The position numbers were made by a program, and so were the translations under genes. The notes under the pieces were generated by a model. It saw only the letters and a list, made by a program, of their open reading frames with translations, did no database searches and was not told the origin of the DNA. From Amycolatopsis bullii (lineage in GTDB: Bacteria; Actinomycetota; Actinomycetes; Mycobacteriales; Pseudonocardiaceae), in contig NZ_BNAW01000030.1 of NCBI RefSeq assembly GCF_014654205.1, positions 33,232-97,231 of the forward strand: DNA of 64,000 nucleotides, given 5' to 3'. Of this stretch, positions 34,576-41,997 are shown one piece after another; position 1 is the stretch's first letter, and each line of letters starts with the position of its first letter.

Positions 34576-35580
34576 GTGTCGAAGGAAACCAGCACGTGGC
34601 TCAACACTCACGTCCTCATCGGATTCACCGACAAACGCGGCCACGCCTGGCACTACCGCGCCGACCACCAAGGAACCGAACCGAACCACTACCCCGGCCC
34701 GATCCCCATCACCGAGGTCAAACGACGCCTGTTCGGCTGGAGCGCCGAGCCGGCCCGGGTGTTCGTCGAAGACCGGTTCGGGCTCCGCCTTGCCGAGCAC
34801 CACTTGGGCGTCACCACCTCCGACACCGGCGACCTTCTCGCCATCCACACCGACGAATACGGCATCCACCAGTACAGCACCTGGCTGCTGGACAACGTCG
34901 CCGCCCTGCTCGACGACGGCCTCGCCATCGGCTCCGCCGGACTGCTGCGCGAACGCAAGCAAGCCTGGGTCAGCGTCGAAATCCCCGACAACATCACCAC
35001 CCCCGAAGGCGTGCAGTTCCGGCCCAACCTGCTCGCCTGCTCCAGCCACGACGCCAGCCTCAAGACCCGCTACAAGCGCGTCGTCACCAACGTCGTCTGC
35101 GACAACACCATGAACCTCAGCCTGCGCGAAGACGGCCAAGAAGTCGCCATCGTCCACAAGCGCAACAGCGCCCTGCATCTGCTCTCCGCCCGTGAGGCCC
35201 TGCAGATCGTGCACACCGTCGCCGACGACTTCGCAGCCGAGGTCAAGAAACTGTGCCAGACCACGGTCACCGACCGAGCCTGGAAAGCCTTCCTCGACGC
35301 CCACACTCCGATCCCCACCGAGCCGGGCCGGGGGCGCACCAACGCCGCCAATAAACGCGCCGCGCTGACCCGATTGTGGACCAGCGACAGCCGAGTCAGC
35401 CCGTGGAAGAACACCGGATGGGGTGTGGTGCAGGCAGTCAACACCCACCTCAACCACGAGGCCCTCATCCGCGGTGCCGGACGCGCCGAACGGAACATGA
35501 CCCGGGTGATGACCGGTGAACTGGCCAAGCACGACCGCACCGCCGCCGCGACCCTGCACAAGGTCCTCGCCACCGTCTGA
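34576..35580 (+). CDS. DUF932-type phage/plasmid-like protein, 334 aa
   Basis: The protein follows the DUF932 (TIGR03299) plan: WLNTHVLIGFTDKRGHAWHY opener, ITEVKRRLFGWSAEPARVF, then RPNLLACSSHDASLKTRYKR and VVTNVVCDNTMNLSLREDG, which is the most conserved part (SH-D-S-x-x-x-x-F/Y ... R-x-V-C-x-N-T). The C-terminal half is helical (EALQIVHTVADDFAAEVKKL). GTG 34576 is chosen because a GA-rich ribosome site stands 9-18 bases upstream and the N-terminal extension to 34504 is Arg-rich. DUF932 genes are hallmarks of plasmids and phages; a role in replication or DNA modification has been suggested, but it is not established. Confidence 0.8.
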   Translation: MSKETSTWLNTHVLIGFTDKRGHAWHYRADHQGTEPNHYPGPIPITEVKRRLFGWSAEPARVFVEDRFGLRLAEHHLGVTTSDTGDLLAIHTDEYGIHQYSTWLLDNVAALLDDGLAIGSAGLLRERKQAWVSVEIPDNITTPEGVQFRPNLLACSSHDASLKTRYKRVVTNVVCDNTMNLSLREDGQEVAIVHKRNSALHLLSAREALQIVHTVADDFAAEVKKLCQTTVTDRAWKAFLDAHTPIPTEPGRGRTNAANKRAALTRLWTSDSRVSPWKNTGWGVVQAVNTHLNHEALIRGAGRAERNMTRVMTGELAKHDRTAAATLHKVLATV

Positions 35581-35659
35581 ACGCTCTCCGGTCCCCGCGC
35601 TCGCTCACTGTTCCGGCCCGCGAAAGGACGTCTGCCATGACACCAGCACCATCACGCCG

Positions 35660-36313
35660 ATGACGTGCGGCACCGACGGCTGCACGAACACCGGACACGG
35701 AATCTCGATCGCGGTGCCCCGCCCGAGCATCTACCACTGCCACGACTGCATCGCCTGCCTAGACGTGCTCGCCCCTCGCTGGATCCGCGGGTTCACCGAC
35801 GAGCGCGCCTACGCCGACCACAACACCGAACTCGGGCACCTGAACGCGACACAGCTGCAGCAGCAGGCCGCGCCGGTGCTGGCCGCAATCAATGAGGCGC
35901 GGGATGCGTTCATGATGCTGGCCGACCTCCTCGGCCCGGCGCTGGCCCGCGACACGGTCACCGCGATCGTCAACGCCGGCGACCACGTCATCGACTGCTC
36001 CGTCACCAACTGGTGGGCCGCCTACCGCTACCCCGAGCACCACCCGCGCACCGCGCCGGTCCGTGCGGCATACCGGTTCGATTATGTCTGGACGGTGCCT
36101 GTCGACGGCCGCGCCGTCGGGACCGTCCATCGTGTCAGCGCTGGCGTGCTCGACCGCTACGAACCCCGCAACCTCACCGGATCCCTGCTACGTCCCGACC
36201 TGCCCGACGACGAGCAGCCCCGCTACGACTCCGTCCACGCCGCCGCCGACGCCCTCATCGCCTGGACGGCCGATCGCGAGCCGCACCCGATGCCGTGTCC
36301 CGGGCACCCGTGA
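35660..36313 (+). CDS. hypothetical protein, 217 aa, Cys-rich N-terminus
   Basis: The N-terminal part has a treble-clef-like set of Cys/His residues (TCGTDGCTNTGHG, then YHCHDCIACLDVL) suggesting a zinc site. The middle holds a helix (VLAAINEARDAFMMLADLLG) and the C-terminal half is a mixed fold (RFDYVWTVPVDGRAVGTVHR). The start is awkward: the ribosome site GAAAGGA (35622-35628) points at ATG 35638, which opens an 8-codon frame that ends in an ATGA overlapping ATG 35660. Either that short frame is a coupling peptide or a one-base slip disrupted the true start. No family recognised. Confidence 0.6.
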   Translation: MTCGTDGCTNTGHGISIAVPRPSIYHCHDCIACLDVLAPRWIRGFTDERAYADHNTELGHLNATQLQQQAAPVLAAINEARDAFMMLADLLGPALARDTVTAIVNAGDHVIDCSVTNWWAAYRYPEHHPRTAPVRAAYRFDYVWTVPVDGRAVGTVHRVSAGVLDRYEPRNLTGSLLRPDLPDDEQPRYDSVHAAADALIAWTADREPHPMPCPGHP

Positions 36314-36360
36314 CCTCGCGGTGTCGTGCGGTCCTAATCACGCGACCAGGTCCCGCGACA

Positions 36361-36421
36361 CCGGTCAAGGCCCCACCTCGGCACATCGACGTCCCCGCCG
36401 CAGGCACGGGGCCTTGACCGG
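36361..36421. repeat. 14-bp perfect inverted repeat with 33-base loop
   Basis: Arms 36361-36374 and 36408-36421 are perfectly complementary over 14 bases. It lies 47 bases after the preceding stop in a 307-base gap. It has no T-run, so either a terminator or a regulatory/replication site. I see nothing else in the gap except the ribosome region of the next gene. Confidence 0.55.
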
Positions 36422-36620
36422 CGCCACGGCGGAACCTGGGTGACCGCGGTCGTCCGCACACCACCCCACGCGAGGCCACCTGAATGAACCGGGAATCCCC
36501 GAGCGGCACGCCTTCCCCCGGGCGAGCCGGCTCCCGGTTCGGGGCTGGCCGGGCCAGCGCACGCGCCGCGCTGCCCGGTCAGCCCCCTTTGCTTCGCCAC
36601 CTGCCATCGGAGATCCGAGC

Positions 36621-36971
36621 ATGTCCCAGCCAGCCACACTGACCGCTACGGAGCGGGAGGTCCTCAACGACGTCGCACGCGGCCTGAGCAACATCCAGAT
36701 CGCGCTCAAGCAGTTCCGGTCACACGAGACCATCCGTACCCACGTCAAGAACATCCTCGCCAAGCTGAAGGCCCGCAACCGCGCGCACGCCGTCGCCATC
36801 GCCCACGAAACCGGCATCCTCCAGTGCCCACGACCGCACCTGCCGACGACTCAAGCGATACCGCGGCGGGTGTCGCCGCCGGGCCACGTCAGGTGCGACC
36901 CCGGGCAGCCGGGTCGGGCGGCGTCCGCAACTGCTCGTCGCGGCGTCCGCCACGGGCGAGGGCCGCGATGA
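36621..36971 (+). CDS. LuxR-type helix-turn-helix protein, 116 aa
   Basis: Residues 7-66 form a GerE/LuxR DNA-binding domain: LTATEREVLNDVARGLSNIQ, then IALKQFRSHETIRTHVKNIL and AKLKARNRAHAVAIA. All the key positions of the family (TxxExxVL, IA--L-xS--T+-TH+--I-xKL) are conserved, though the recognition helix has Arg-Ser-His-Glu. There is no receiver or ligand domain, so it is a stand-alone HTH protein. The last 45 residues are Pro/Arg-rich. Its TGA overlaps the ATG of the next reading frame (ATGA at 36968-36971). Confidence 0.75.
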   Translation: MSQPATLTATEREVLNDVARGLSNIQIALKQFRSHETIRTHVKNILAKLKARNRAHAVAIAHETGILQCPRPHLPTTQAIPRRVSPPGHVRCDPGQPGRAASATARRGVRHGRGPR

Positions 36972-37456
36972 CCGAGCCTGCGCTGTTCTCGCTCGGGAAC
37001 CAGCGTGGGAGCCCTCCGCTGGACGCGGTGTCCTGCGGTGCCGGTGGGGAGAGCTCTGCCTACCTCACCGAAATCCTCGCCAACCCCACCCGGTACGACG
37101 TCGACCCCCAGAATCTGGTCGTGCTGCACGCCGTCGTCGGCTCGGAGTTCACCGACACCCTCACCTTGTCGTTCAGCTCGGCCTTGAGCAGGCTGGTCAG
37201 CGTCGCAAGCGCAGCTACTTCATCGAGGTGGACCGCGGTACGCAGTACGGCGTCAAGATCTCCACCAAGATCCCGCAGCAGCTGGCCTACTACGGCTGGC
37301 CTGAGGGCCAAGACGTCTTCCCGTTGGTCGTATTGTTCACGCGAACGGAGCGTCGCGCTTGCTACCTCGAGCAGGTCATCGCCCCGTTCCGCGACCAGCG
37401 GCGGCTATTTCGCATCGGGCGACTTGATCAGCCGGCCTCAAACTTGATCAATTGAC
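36968..37456 (+). pseudogene. relic of a replication-relaxation-type gene
   Basis: The first 80 codons (MTEPALFSLGNQRGSPPLDA, then VVLHAVVGSEFTDTLTLSFS) read in one frame. From about 37197 the coding signal moves to another frame: RSYFIEVDRGTQYGVKISTK, then FPLVVLFTRTERRACYLEQV. The phrase FIEVDRGT and the FPxVLFxxxTERR block are the C-terminal signature of replication-relaxation (Replic_Relax) proteins of actinobacterial plasmids. So a frameshift, and a missing N-terminal winged helix, make this a relic. The gap up to the next gene (37457-37686) is AT-richer and gene-free. Confidence 0.5.
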
Positions 37457-37686
37457 TGCCACGCAGTCGAGCAGGCCTTAGTAACGAAACGAATCAGCTC
37501 CCCCGGACGGACAATCGCTCACCAAATTGAACCTATCGCTAGATATCTCGACTGGGCCATCCGAGTGCAGGTCGCCTCAACAGGCCTACCGAGGGTTGAT
37601 TTCGTAACAACACAACCGACGACAGCGACCATTACTCAGGTCGCCATACCCGGCCTGCGCAACCGGCCCTTGCATGAGAGACACCC

Positions 37687-38505
37687 ATGACATCATCCAA
37701 GTTGATCGTGGCACTCCTCGCTGTAGCCACAGTTGCGTTGACCAGTTCAAACGTCCCGCCAGCTTCCGATGCACGCACTACCAAAGTTGCCGCCCAACCG
37801 GACAGCTACCCCTTCAATGCCCGGTTCGTGACCACGACAGCCAATGGCACAACTGGAGGAGTTTGCTCGGGGGCATTAGCTAGCCCCCAGTGGGCGATTA
37901 CGGCGGGCCATTGCTTTCACGACGCTCAGCACTTTCGGACAGCTGGAGCACCTCGCTATCCGACAAGTGTCACAGTGGGGACGGCCGACCTCAAGGAGAC
38001 CAGCGGTCATCTACGACAGGTTGTAGAAGTCCATCAATCGCCAGTAAACGACATCGCCTTAGCGAAACTTGCGCAGCCGATTCTCGGCATCCGTCCAGCG
38101 ATGCTGAGCACCACGGCCCCGCACGTCGACCAGCAGTTGACCTTTGCCGGCTGGGGCGCCGTCCTGCCGCGGCTGACTGAACCCGCAGCCCACCTACATC
38201 TCGGCACAGTGAGCGTTGCAACAACCGCAGCGACGACGTTCGGTGTTCACGGTCTGTCCCCGTCAGCTGCCACAAGCGCCTGCCTGTTCGACTCGGGGGC
38301 TCCCTATCTGAGCCAACCATTCGACCAGCAACCCGCCATCGTGACGGGCATCGAGGTCGGCGGCCCCGCTTGCCCACACACTTCAACCGAGACAGTCGCT
38401 CGTGTAGACGTCTTGAACGAGTGGGTACACCGCATCGTTGACGAAGACACCTCCCCGAGGCTCGGGCCGACGCCATCGCCAGGTCCAGCGGGGACGCAGC
38501 GATGA
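37687..38505 (+). CDS. secreted trypsin-like serine protease, 272 aa
   Basis: Signal peptide (KLIVALLAVATVALTSS) followed by a short propeptide. The S1-family catalytic residues are visible: His in WAITAGHCFHD, Asp in VNDIALAKL, and the Ser region CLFDSGAPYL, where the usual GDSGGP is FDSGAP. The oxyanion-hole Gly before Asp is therefore Phe, which may affect activity. At 272 aa it is typical for a compact extracellular protease. It overlaps the next gene by four bases (ATGA), a membrane protein that looks like a polysaccharide ligase. Codon usage is less GC-biased than in the flanking genes, consistent with separate acquisition. Confidence 0.8.
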   Translation: MTSSKLIVALLAVATVALTSSNVPPASDARTTKVAAQPDSYPFNARFVTTTANGTTGGVCSGALASPQWAITAGHCFHDAQHFRTAGAPRYPTSVTVGTADLKETSGHLRQVVEVHQSPVNDIALAKLAQPILGIRPAMLSTTAPHVDQQLTFAGWGAVLPRLTEPAAHLHLGTVSVATTAATTFGVHGLSPSAATSACLFDSGAPYLSQPFDQQPAIVTGIEVGGPACPHTSTETVARVDVLNEWVHRIVDEDTSPRLGPTPSPGPAGTQR

Positions 38506-39926
38506 CACAGTGCCACTCAACGCCAACGGACTCGAAAAAAGCGCGAACGCTGCCGCCGCACCTCGCGAAGGCTATCGAAGAGCCCACTAGACCACATCCG
38601 GCTCAAGGTCCCGGCAACGCTACGTTCGTGCTGCTTTCGTTAACCGTAATCTGGGGTGTCCTGGCCGGCGGCGCGTTCTACGGTATCAACCTAATTATCT
38701 TTGTTATTCTAGCTCTCTCAACGATGCTGTCACTCGGATTCAAGCCGCTGCCTCGGTCACTTCGCTGGTGGTCGTTGACCGCAACACCGGCGACGGCAGC
38801 CATCGTCGCGTCGGCCGTCGCAACCAGCGCGGCTAGCGACCTTGTCGTCGCCTTGGCGCCTCTCGCTGCCGCGGTCAGCCTCGGTGTCGTCGCGTCAGCG
38901 TGTTGCGAAAGTGGCATGCACGTAGTCCGCCTCGTCGCCAATGTCATGACTCTAGAGGCGGTGCTTTGCTGGGTCGGCGTAACCTTTCACGTGCCTGCGT
39001 TCGCGCAACTGCTCCACGATGGCTGGCGAGCATCGGGCACGCTCGGCTATGCCAACGTCGCCGGCCTCCTGCTCCTTATCGGCTGGCTGTGTGCTGGCAT
39101 CATTGCCCGCGAGTCAGGGCGCGCCGTCGACCATCTCCGCTGCGCCACGCTAGCCGCAGCCGCACTGACGACTCAGTCTCGGAGCGTCCTCGTGGCGGTC
39201 CTCGTTTGCGGCGCAGTTCTTCTCGTCGTTCATCGGAGGGTAGCGGCAAAACTGTGGAGCAGCCTCGCGCCGGCTGCGGTCGCCTTCGCCGGCTTGCTGC
39301 CAGCAGTAAGAGGCGATGGTCCGTGGTCTGCCTTTGCCATCTTGAGCGCACTTGCTGCCGTCGGTCTAGTCCTCGGCACGCCGTGGCTAAGCCGTCACCG
39401 ACTCGGACGGATCGCCGTTCAGCTACTTCCTCTAGCCTGCGGCGCAGTCGGAGTCGTCCTCCTTCGCTCACGACTCCTGGACAACGGTAGCAACCGAGGA
39501 CGGATCGACATCTGGCAAGGTGCGCTCGCACGCATGCAAACAGTCGGTCTCTTCGGAGAGGGACCGCACGAGTTGGCGGCGCTCAGTCATCACGAGACCG
39601 TGGCGCTGCTCGTGCACAGCGACGTCCTTCAATACGGTTTGTACTACGGGATACCCGGCCTGCTGGGACTCGTGTTCTGCGTGTATCGACTCGGACGTCT
39701 GTCCTGGAAAACACGGACAAGCCACCAGCGCGAACTCTGGGTCGTTGGCGTCTCCTCTCTCCTCTGCGTCAGCGTCGTCAGCTCGGTCGACTTTCCCCTC
39801 CAAGTGCCGCTTGTACCAGCGGTCGTCGGCTTGATCGTCGGTGCAACTCTTTGGCCAGCTCGAGCTGTTGTGGTCCCACAGGACCGCCCTAACGCGGCGA
39901 GACAACCTGCACCAACCGAGACGTAG
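38502..39926 (+). CDS. O-antigen-ligase/polymerase-like membrane protein, 474 aa
   Basis: About ten hydrophobic helices are visible (ATFVLLSLTVIWGVLAGGAF, NLIIFVILALSTML, and others to VPLVPAVVGLIVGATLW). Between helices in the second half lies a longer soluble loop with NRGRIDIWQGALARMQTVGL and FGEGPHELAALSHHETVALL, then LVHSDVLQYGLYYGIPGLLG. This is the Wzy_C-type loop (R-x-x-x-W-x-x-G and H-x-x-x-L-x-x-x-x-E/D-x-G-x-x-G) of O-antigen ligases and polysaccharide polymerases. The substrate is unknown; no glycosyltransferases are nearby. ATGA overlap couples it to the protease. Confidence 0.75.
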   Translation: MTQCHSTPTDSKKARTLPPHLAKAIEEPTRPHPAQGPGNATFVLLSLTVIWGVLAGGAFYGINLIIFVILALSTMLSLGFKPLPRSLRWWSLTATPATAAIVASAVATSAASDLVVALAPLAAAVSLGVVASACCESGMHVVRLVANVMTLEAVLCWVGVTFHVPAFAQLLHDGWRASGTLGYANVAGLLLLIGWLCAGIIARESGRAVDHLRCATLAAAALTTQSRSVLVAVLVCGAVLLVVHRRVAAKLWSSLAPAAVAFAGLLPAVRGDGPWSAFAILSALAAVGLVLGTPWLSRHRLGRIAVQLLPLACGAVGVVLLRSRLLDNGSNRGRIDIWQGALARMQTVGLFGEGPHELAALSHHETVALLVHSDVLQYGLYYGIPGLLGLVFCVYRLGRLSWKTRTSHQRELWVVGVSSLLCVSVVSSVDFPLQVPLVPAVVGLIVGATLWPARAVVVPQDRPNAARQPAPTET

Positions 39927-39957
39927 GTACGCAATATCTAAGTTGAAGGGAACTACG

Positions 39958-41019
39958 ATGTTTGCAGCAACACGTGCCCCATCCGCCTGGCGAAGAACGC
40001 TCCAAGGCCGTATCAATCGAACCCAGCTGACAATCGGAGTCCTGTTCGTGGTCGCGGCGCTCACCACGACGTTTACCGCCGCTGGGGCTTCACTTGGCAG
40101 CCTATCCAACAGCCTGCGGTACGTCGCTCTCGGCGATTCCTACGCCTCAGGCGAAGGCGTCTCACCGTACTTTGATCCGAACAACAGCTGCCATCGGTCG
40201 AAGCAAGCCTACTCAACGCGGGTCCAGATCCCGTTTAGCGGCGGCGCGACCTTCTACGCCACACGCAGCCAGACCGACCACGGCTGGGGTTTCCTGGCCT
40301 GCAGCGGAGCTACGACCGACGACGTAACGGCCAGACAACTCGACAATCAAGTCGACCGAGGCAACTCGAACAACCTTCGACTGAGCTCCGCCACAACCTT
40401 CGTCACACTGACTGTTGGTGGCGATAATCTGGGCTTTGCCAACGTGTTGACGTTCTGCGCATGGGACCACAGCAACTGTCAGAATGACCCATACAGCGGT
40501 CGACGCAGCCTCGCCGACTGGATGAACAGTCAACTCTCGGCCCTGCACTCTAGATTGGTGGCCCTCTACCGCAACGTACGAGCACATGCACCCAATGCCC
40601 GACTCATCGTGACTGGCTACCCTCAGATCTTCCCCGCATCCGATCATGAACAGAACTGCGCATGGCTACGCGAGTACTGGACGCCAGGCGCCGTCATCGG
40701 AAATCGCTATTTCCCGGGACCGACCATCGGTTTTAGCCACAACGAGCAGAACTACCTTCGCTCAGTCGACAGCCGACTCAACGATGTCATCGCCTCGGCC
40801 GCCCGAGACTCCGGCGTCGCCGAGTTCGTCGGCGTGGCCGGCACGTTTGCCGGGCACGAGGTCTGCGGCGACCGCGGGCAGTGGATCGCCGAACCGAGCC
40901 TCGAGCTCACGTCGAACCCACCGTTCGTCAAGGTGGCTAGCCGCTCGTTCCATCCGACAGCGACTGGCCAATCCCAGTACGCCGCCGCCATCAATAATTA
41001 CACAACACCGTCGTTCTGA
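39958..41019 (+). CDS. secreted SGNH/GDSL hydrolase, 353 aa
   Basis: An N-terminal hydrophobic helix (LTIGVLFVVAALTTTFTAAG) acts as signal or anchor. The SGNH blocks follow: block I YVALGDSYASGEGVSPYFDP (nucleophile Ser), the Gly block ACSGATTDDV, the Asn block VTLTVGGDNLGFANVL, and the C-terminal catalytic Asp/His region with FHPTATGQSQYAAA. Several Cys (NSCHR, LACSG, FCAWDHSNC, QNCAW, EVCGD) suggest disulfides, as in secreted actinobacterial lipases. GAAGGGA precedes ATG 39958. Likely substrates are esters of lipids or polysaccharides; in an operon with a polysaccharide-ligase-like protein, a de-O-acetylation role is plausible but unproven. Confidence 0.85.
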   Translation: MFAATRAPSAWRRTLQGRINRTQLTIGVLFVVAALTTTFTAAGASLGSLSNSLRYVALGDSYASGEGVSPYFDPNNSCHRSKQAYSTRVQIPFSGGATFYATRSQTDHGWGFLACSGATTDDVTARQLDNQVDRGNSNNLRLSSATTFVTLTVGGDNLGFANVLTFCAWDHSNCQNDPYSGRRSLADWMNSQLSALHSRLVALYRNVRAHAPNARLIVTGYPQIFPASDHEQNCAWLREYWTPGAVIGNRYFPGPTIGFSHNEQNYLRSVDSRLNDVIASAARDSGVAEFVGVAGTFAGHEVCGDRGQWIAEPSLELTSNPPFVKVASRSFHPTATGQSQYAAAINNYTTPSF

Positions 41020-41083
41020 TCCAGGCGGTTACCGGGCACGGCAAAATTGTTATGGTTGTACATAATTAACGAATGAACAGACT

Positions 41084-41359
41084 ATGACACGCGCGCCAAA
41101 AAATGTGCTTCTTCGCTCCATCATGCTCGGCGTCGTTACCGCTGCGGGTACCGGGCTCGTCCTGGCGCCCGCAGCGGTGCTTCTTGCTCTCGGCGGAGTA
41201 CTGGGCAGTGATGCCGATGCCTGGTACGGCATCCACGAGCACGCGAATAGTCGATGGTGGGCGGTCCTGGCCACTGTCGGCATACCGATCTTGTGGCTCG
41301 CCGGGTCTGTCACCGTTGGCATTGTGGTCGGGCGTCGCTACTACCGCAGACGCTCCTAG
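41084..41359 (+). CDS. small two-helix membrane protein, 91 aa
   Basis: Two transmembrane helices (LLRSIMLGVVTAAGTGLVLA and onward; WWAVLATVGIPILWLAGSVT and onward) are joined by a short polar loop with DADAWYGIHEHAN. Both ends are basic, suggesting N-in and C-in. The sequence upstream (41045-41083) is AT-rich for this genome and may hold its promoter. No family recognised. It probably belongs to the same acquired segment as the three genes before it. Confidence 0.6.
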   Translation: MTRAPKNVLLRSIMLGVVTAAGTGLVLAPAAVLLALGGVLGSDADAWYGIHEHANSRWWAVLATVGIPILWLAGSVTVGIVVGRRYYRRRS

Positions 41360-41774
41360 CCGGCCCATAGCGGCAAGCTGCGCTGGATCGTCGACAACCC
41401 GCGCCTGAGACATGGCTCTAGAGGAGGTAAGGAGACTCGAGCCCTGACCGTGCCGAGCCGGCGACACCCTCAACTCGAATACACCTCGCGACGCGAGCCA
41501 GCCCGGGGCACGACCACCCGATCGGGTGACTCACCGTGAAGCTACATCGCCGACATCTGGCTGACACTCTCCCACCGCAGCGGAATGCGGACCTTGCTAC
41601 GGAATCCGGCTCCGAGGTGAGTTGAACAAGAGATGAGCGACGCAAGAGCCCGATCGCGATAAGTCCGCTGCAGCAGGGCTGGCAGAGAGACGCGGACAGT
41701 GTTGCTGCGCTCAGAAAAGCGGTGCGGGTGTTCCGGTCGGGCCGACGCACTCTAGCGGAACCTGGCGTCAGCGG
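41360..41774. other. gene-free stretch
   Basis: No supported gene. The minus strand is open at 41418-41750 but the product is Arg/Cys/Ser-rich and has no ribosome site, so I treat it as a chance frame. Composition changes here from the moderate-GC inserted segment to the high-GC plasmid core. Confidence 0.5.
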
Positions 41775-41836
41775 AAGCCCGCCCGATCACGACGTCGGCG
41801 GCGGATGGGCAGGAAAGGGGCGGGCTTGCCGCCGAC
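41775..41836 (+). other. potential H-type pseudoknot upstream of the ParB-like gene
   Basis: Stem 1 pairs 41775-41784 with 41818-41827 (10 bp, perfect). Stem 2 pairs 41794-41802 with 41828-41836 (9 bp, perfect). The second 5' arm is inside the first loop and its 3' arm begins directly after the first stem, so the two cannot nest; they would stack as an H-type pseudoknot with loops of 9 and 15 bases. It could act as an RNA leader controlling the gene at 41998, or as DNA dyads for a replication/partition protein. Confidence 0.55.
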
Positions 41837-41860
41837 GCGGGCGGCCCCGCTCGGGCGAGT

Positions 41861-41920
41861 GCGTCCCGACCGGGACGCCCGCACTCCGCTTCTCCTTCAC
41901 CGCGACGCGGTCATGGAGAA
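41861..41920. promoter_or_regulatory. two adjacent palindromes before the ParB-like gene
   Basis: The first is GCGTCCCG-AC-CGGGACGC (41861-41878, 8-bp arms). The second pairs 41890-41895 with 41915-41920 and 41899-41903 with 41907-41911, a hairpin with a symmetric three-base internal loop. They lie 78-137 bases before GTG 41998 and are candidate operators or a parS-like centromere. Confidence 0.5.
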
Positions 41921-41997
41921 AGAAGGTGGTGCGGGGTTCGTGGTCGGTCATCGAATTCGTTCCGGTGACCGGCCGGCCTGTGTGAAGGAGTCCCTTC

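Noticed and set aside
37527..37545. TTGAAC and TAGATA as a promoter for the protease at 37687
   Set aside because: The two boxes are only seven bases apart, far from a workable spacing.
41418..41750. 110-aa minus-strand frame in the gap before the pseudoknot region
   Set aside because: Arg/Ser/Cys-rich with no start signal; judged a chance frame.
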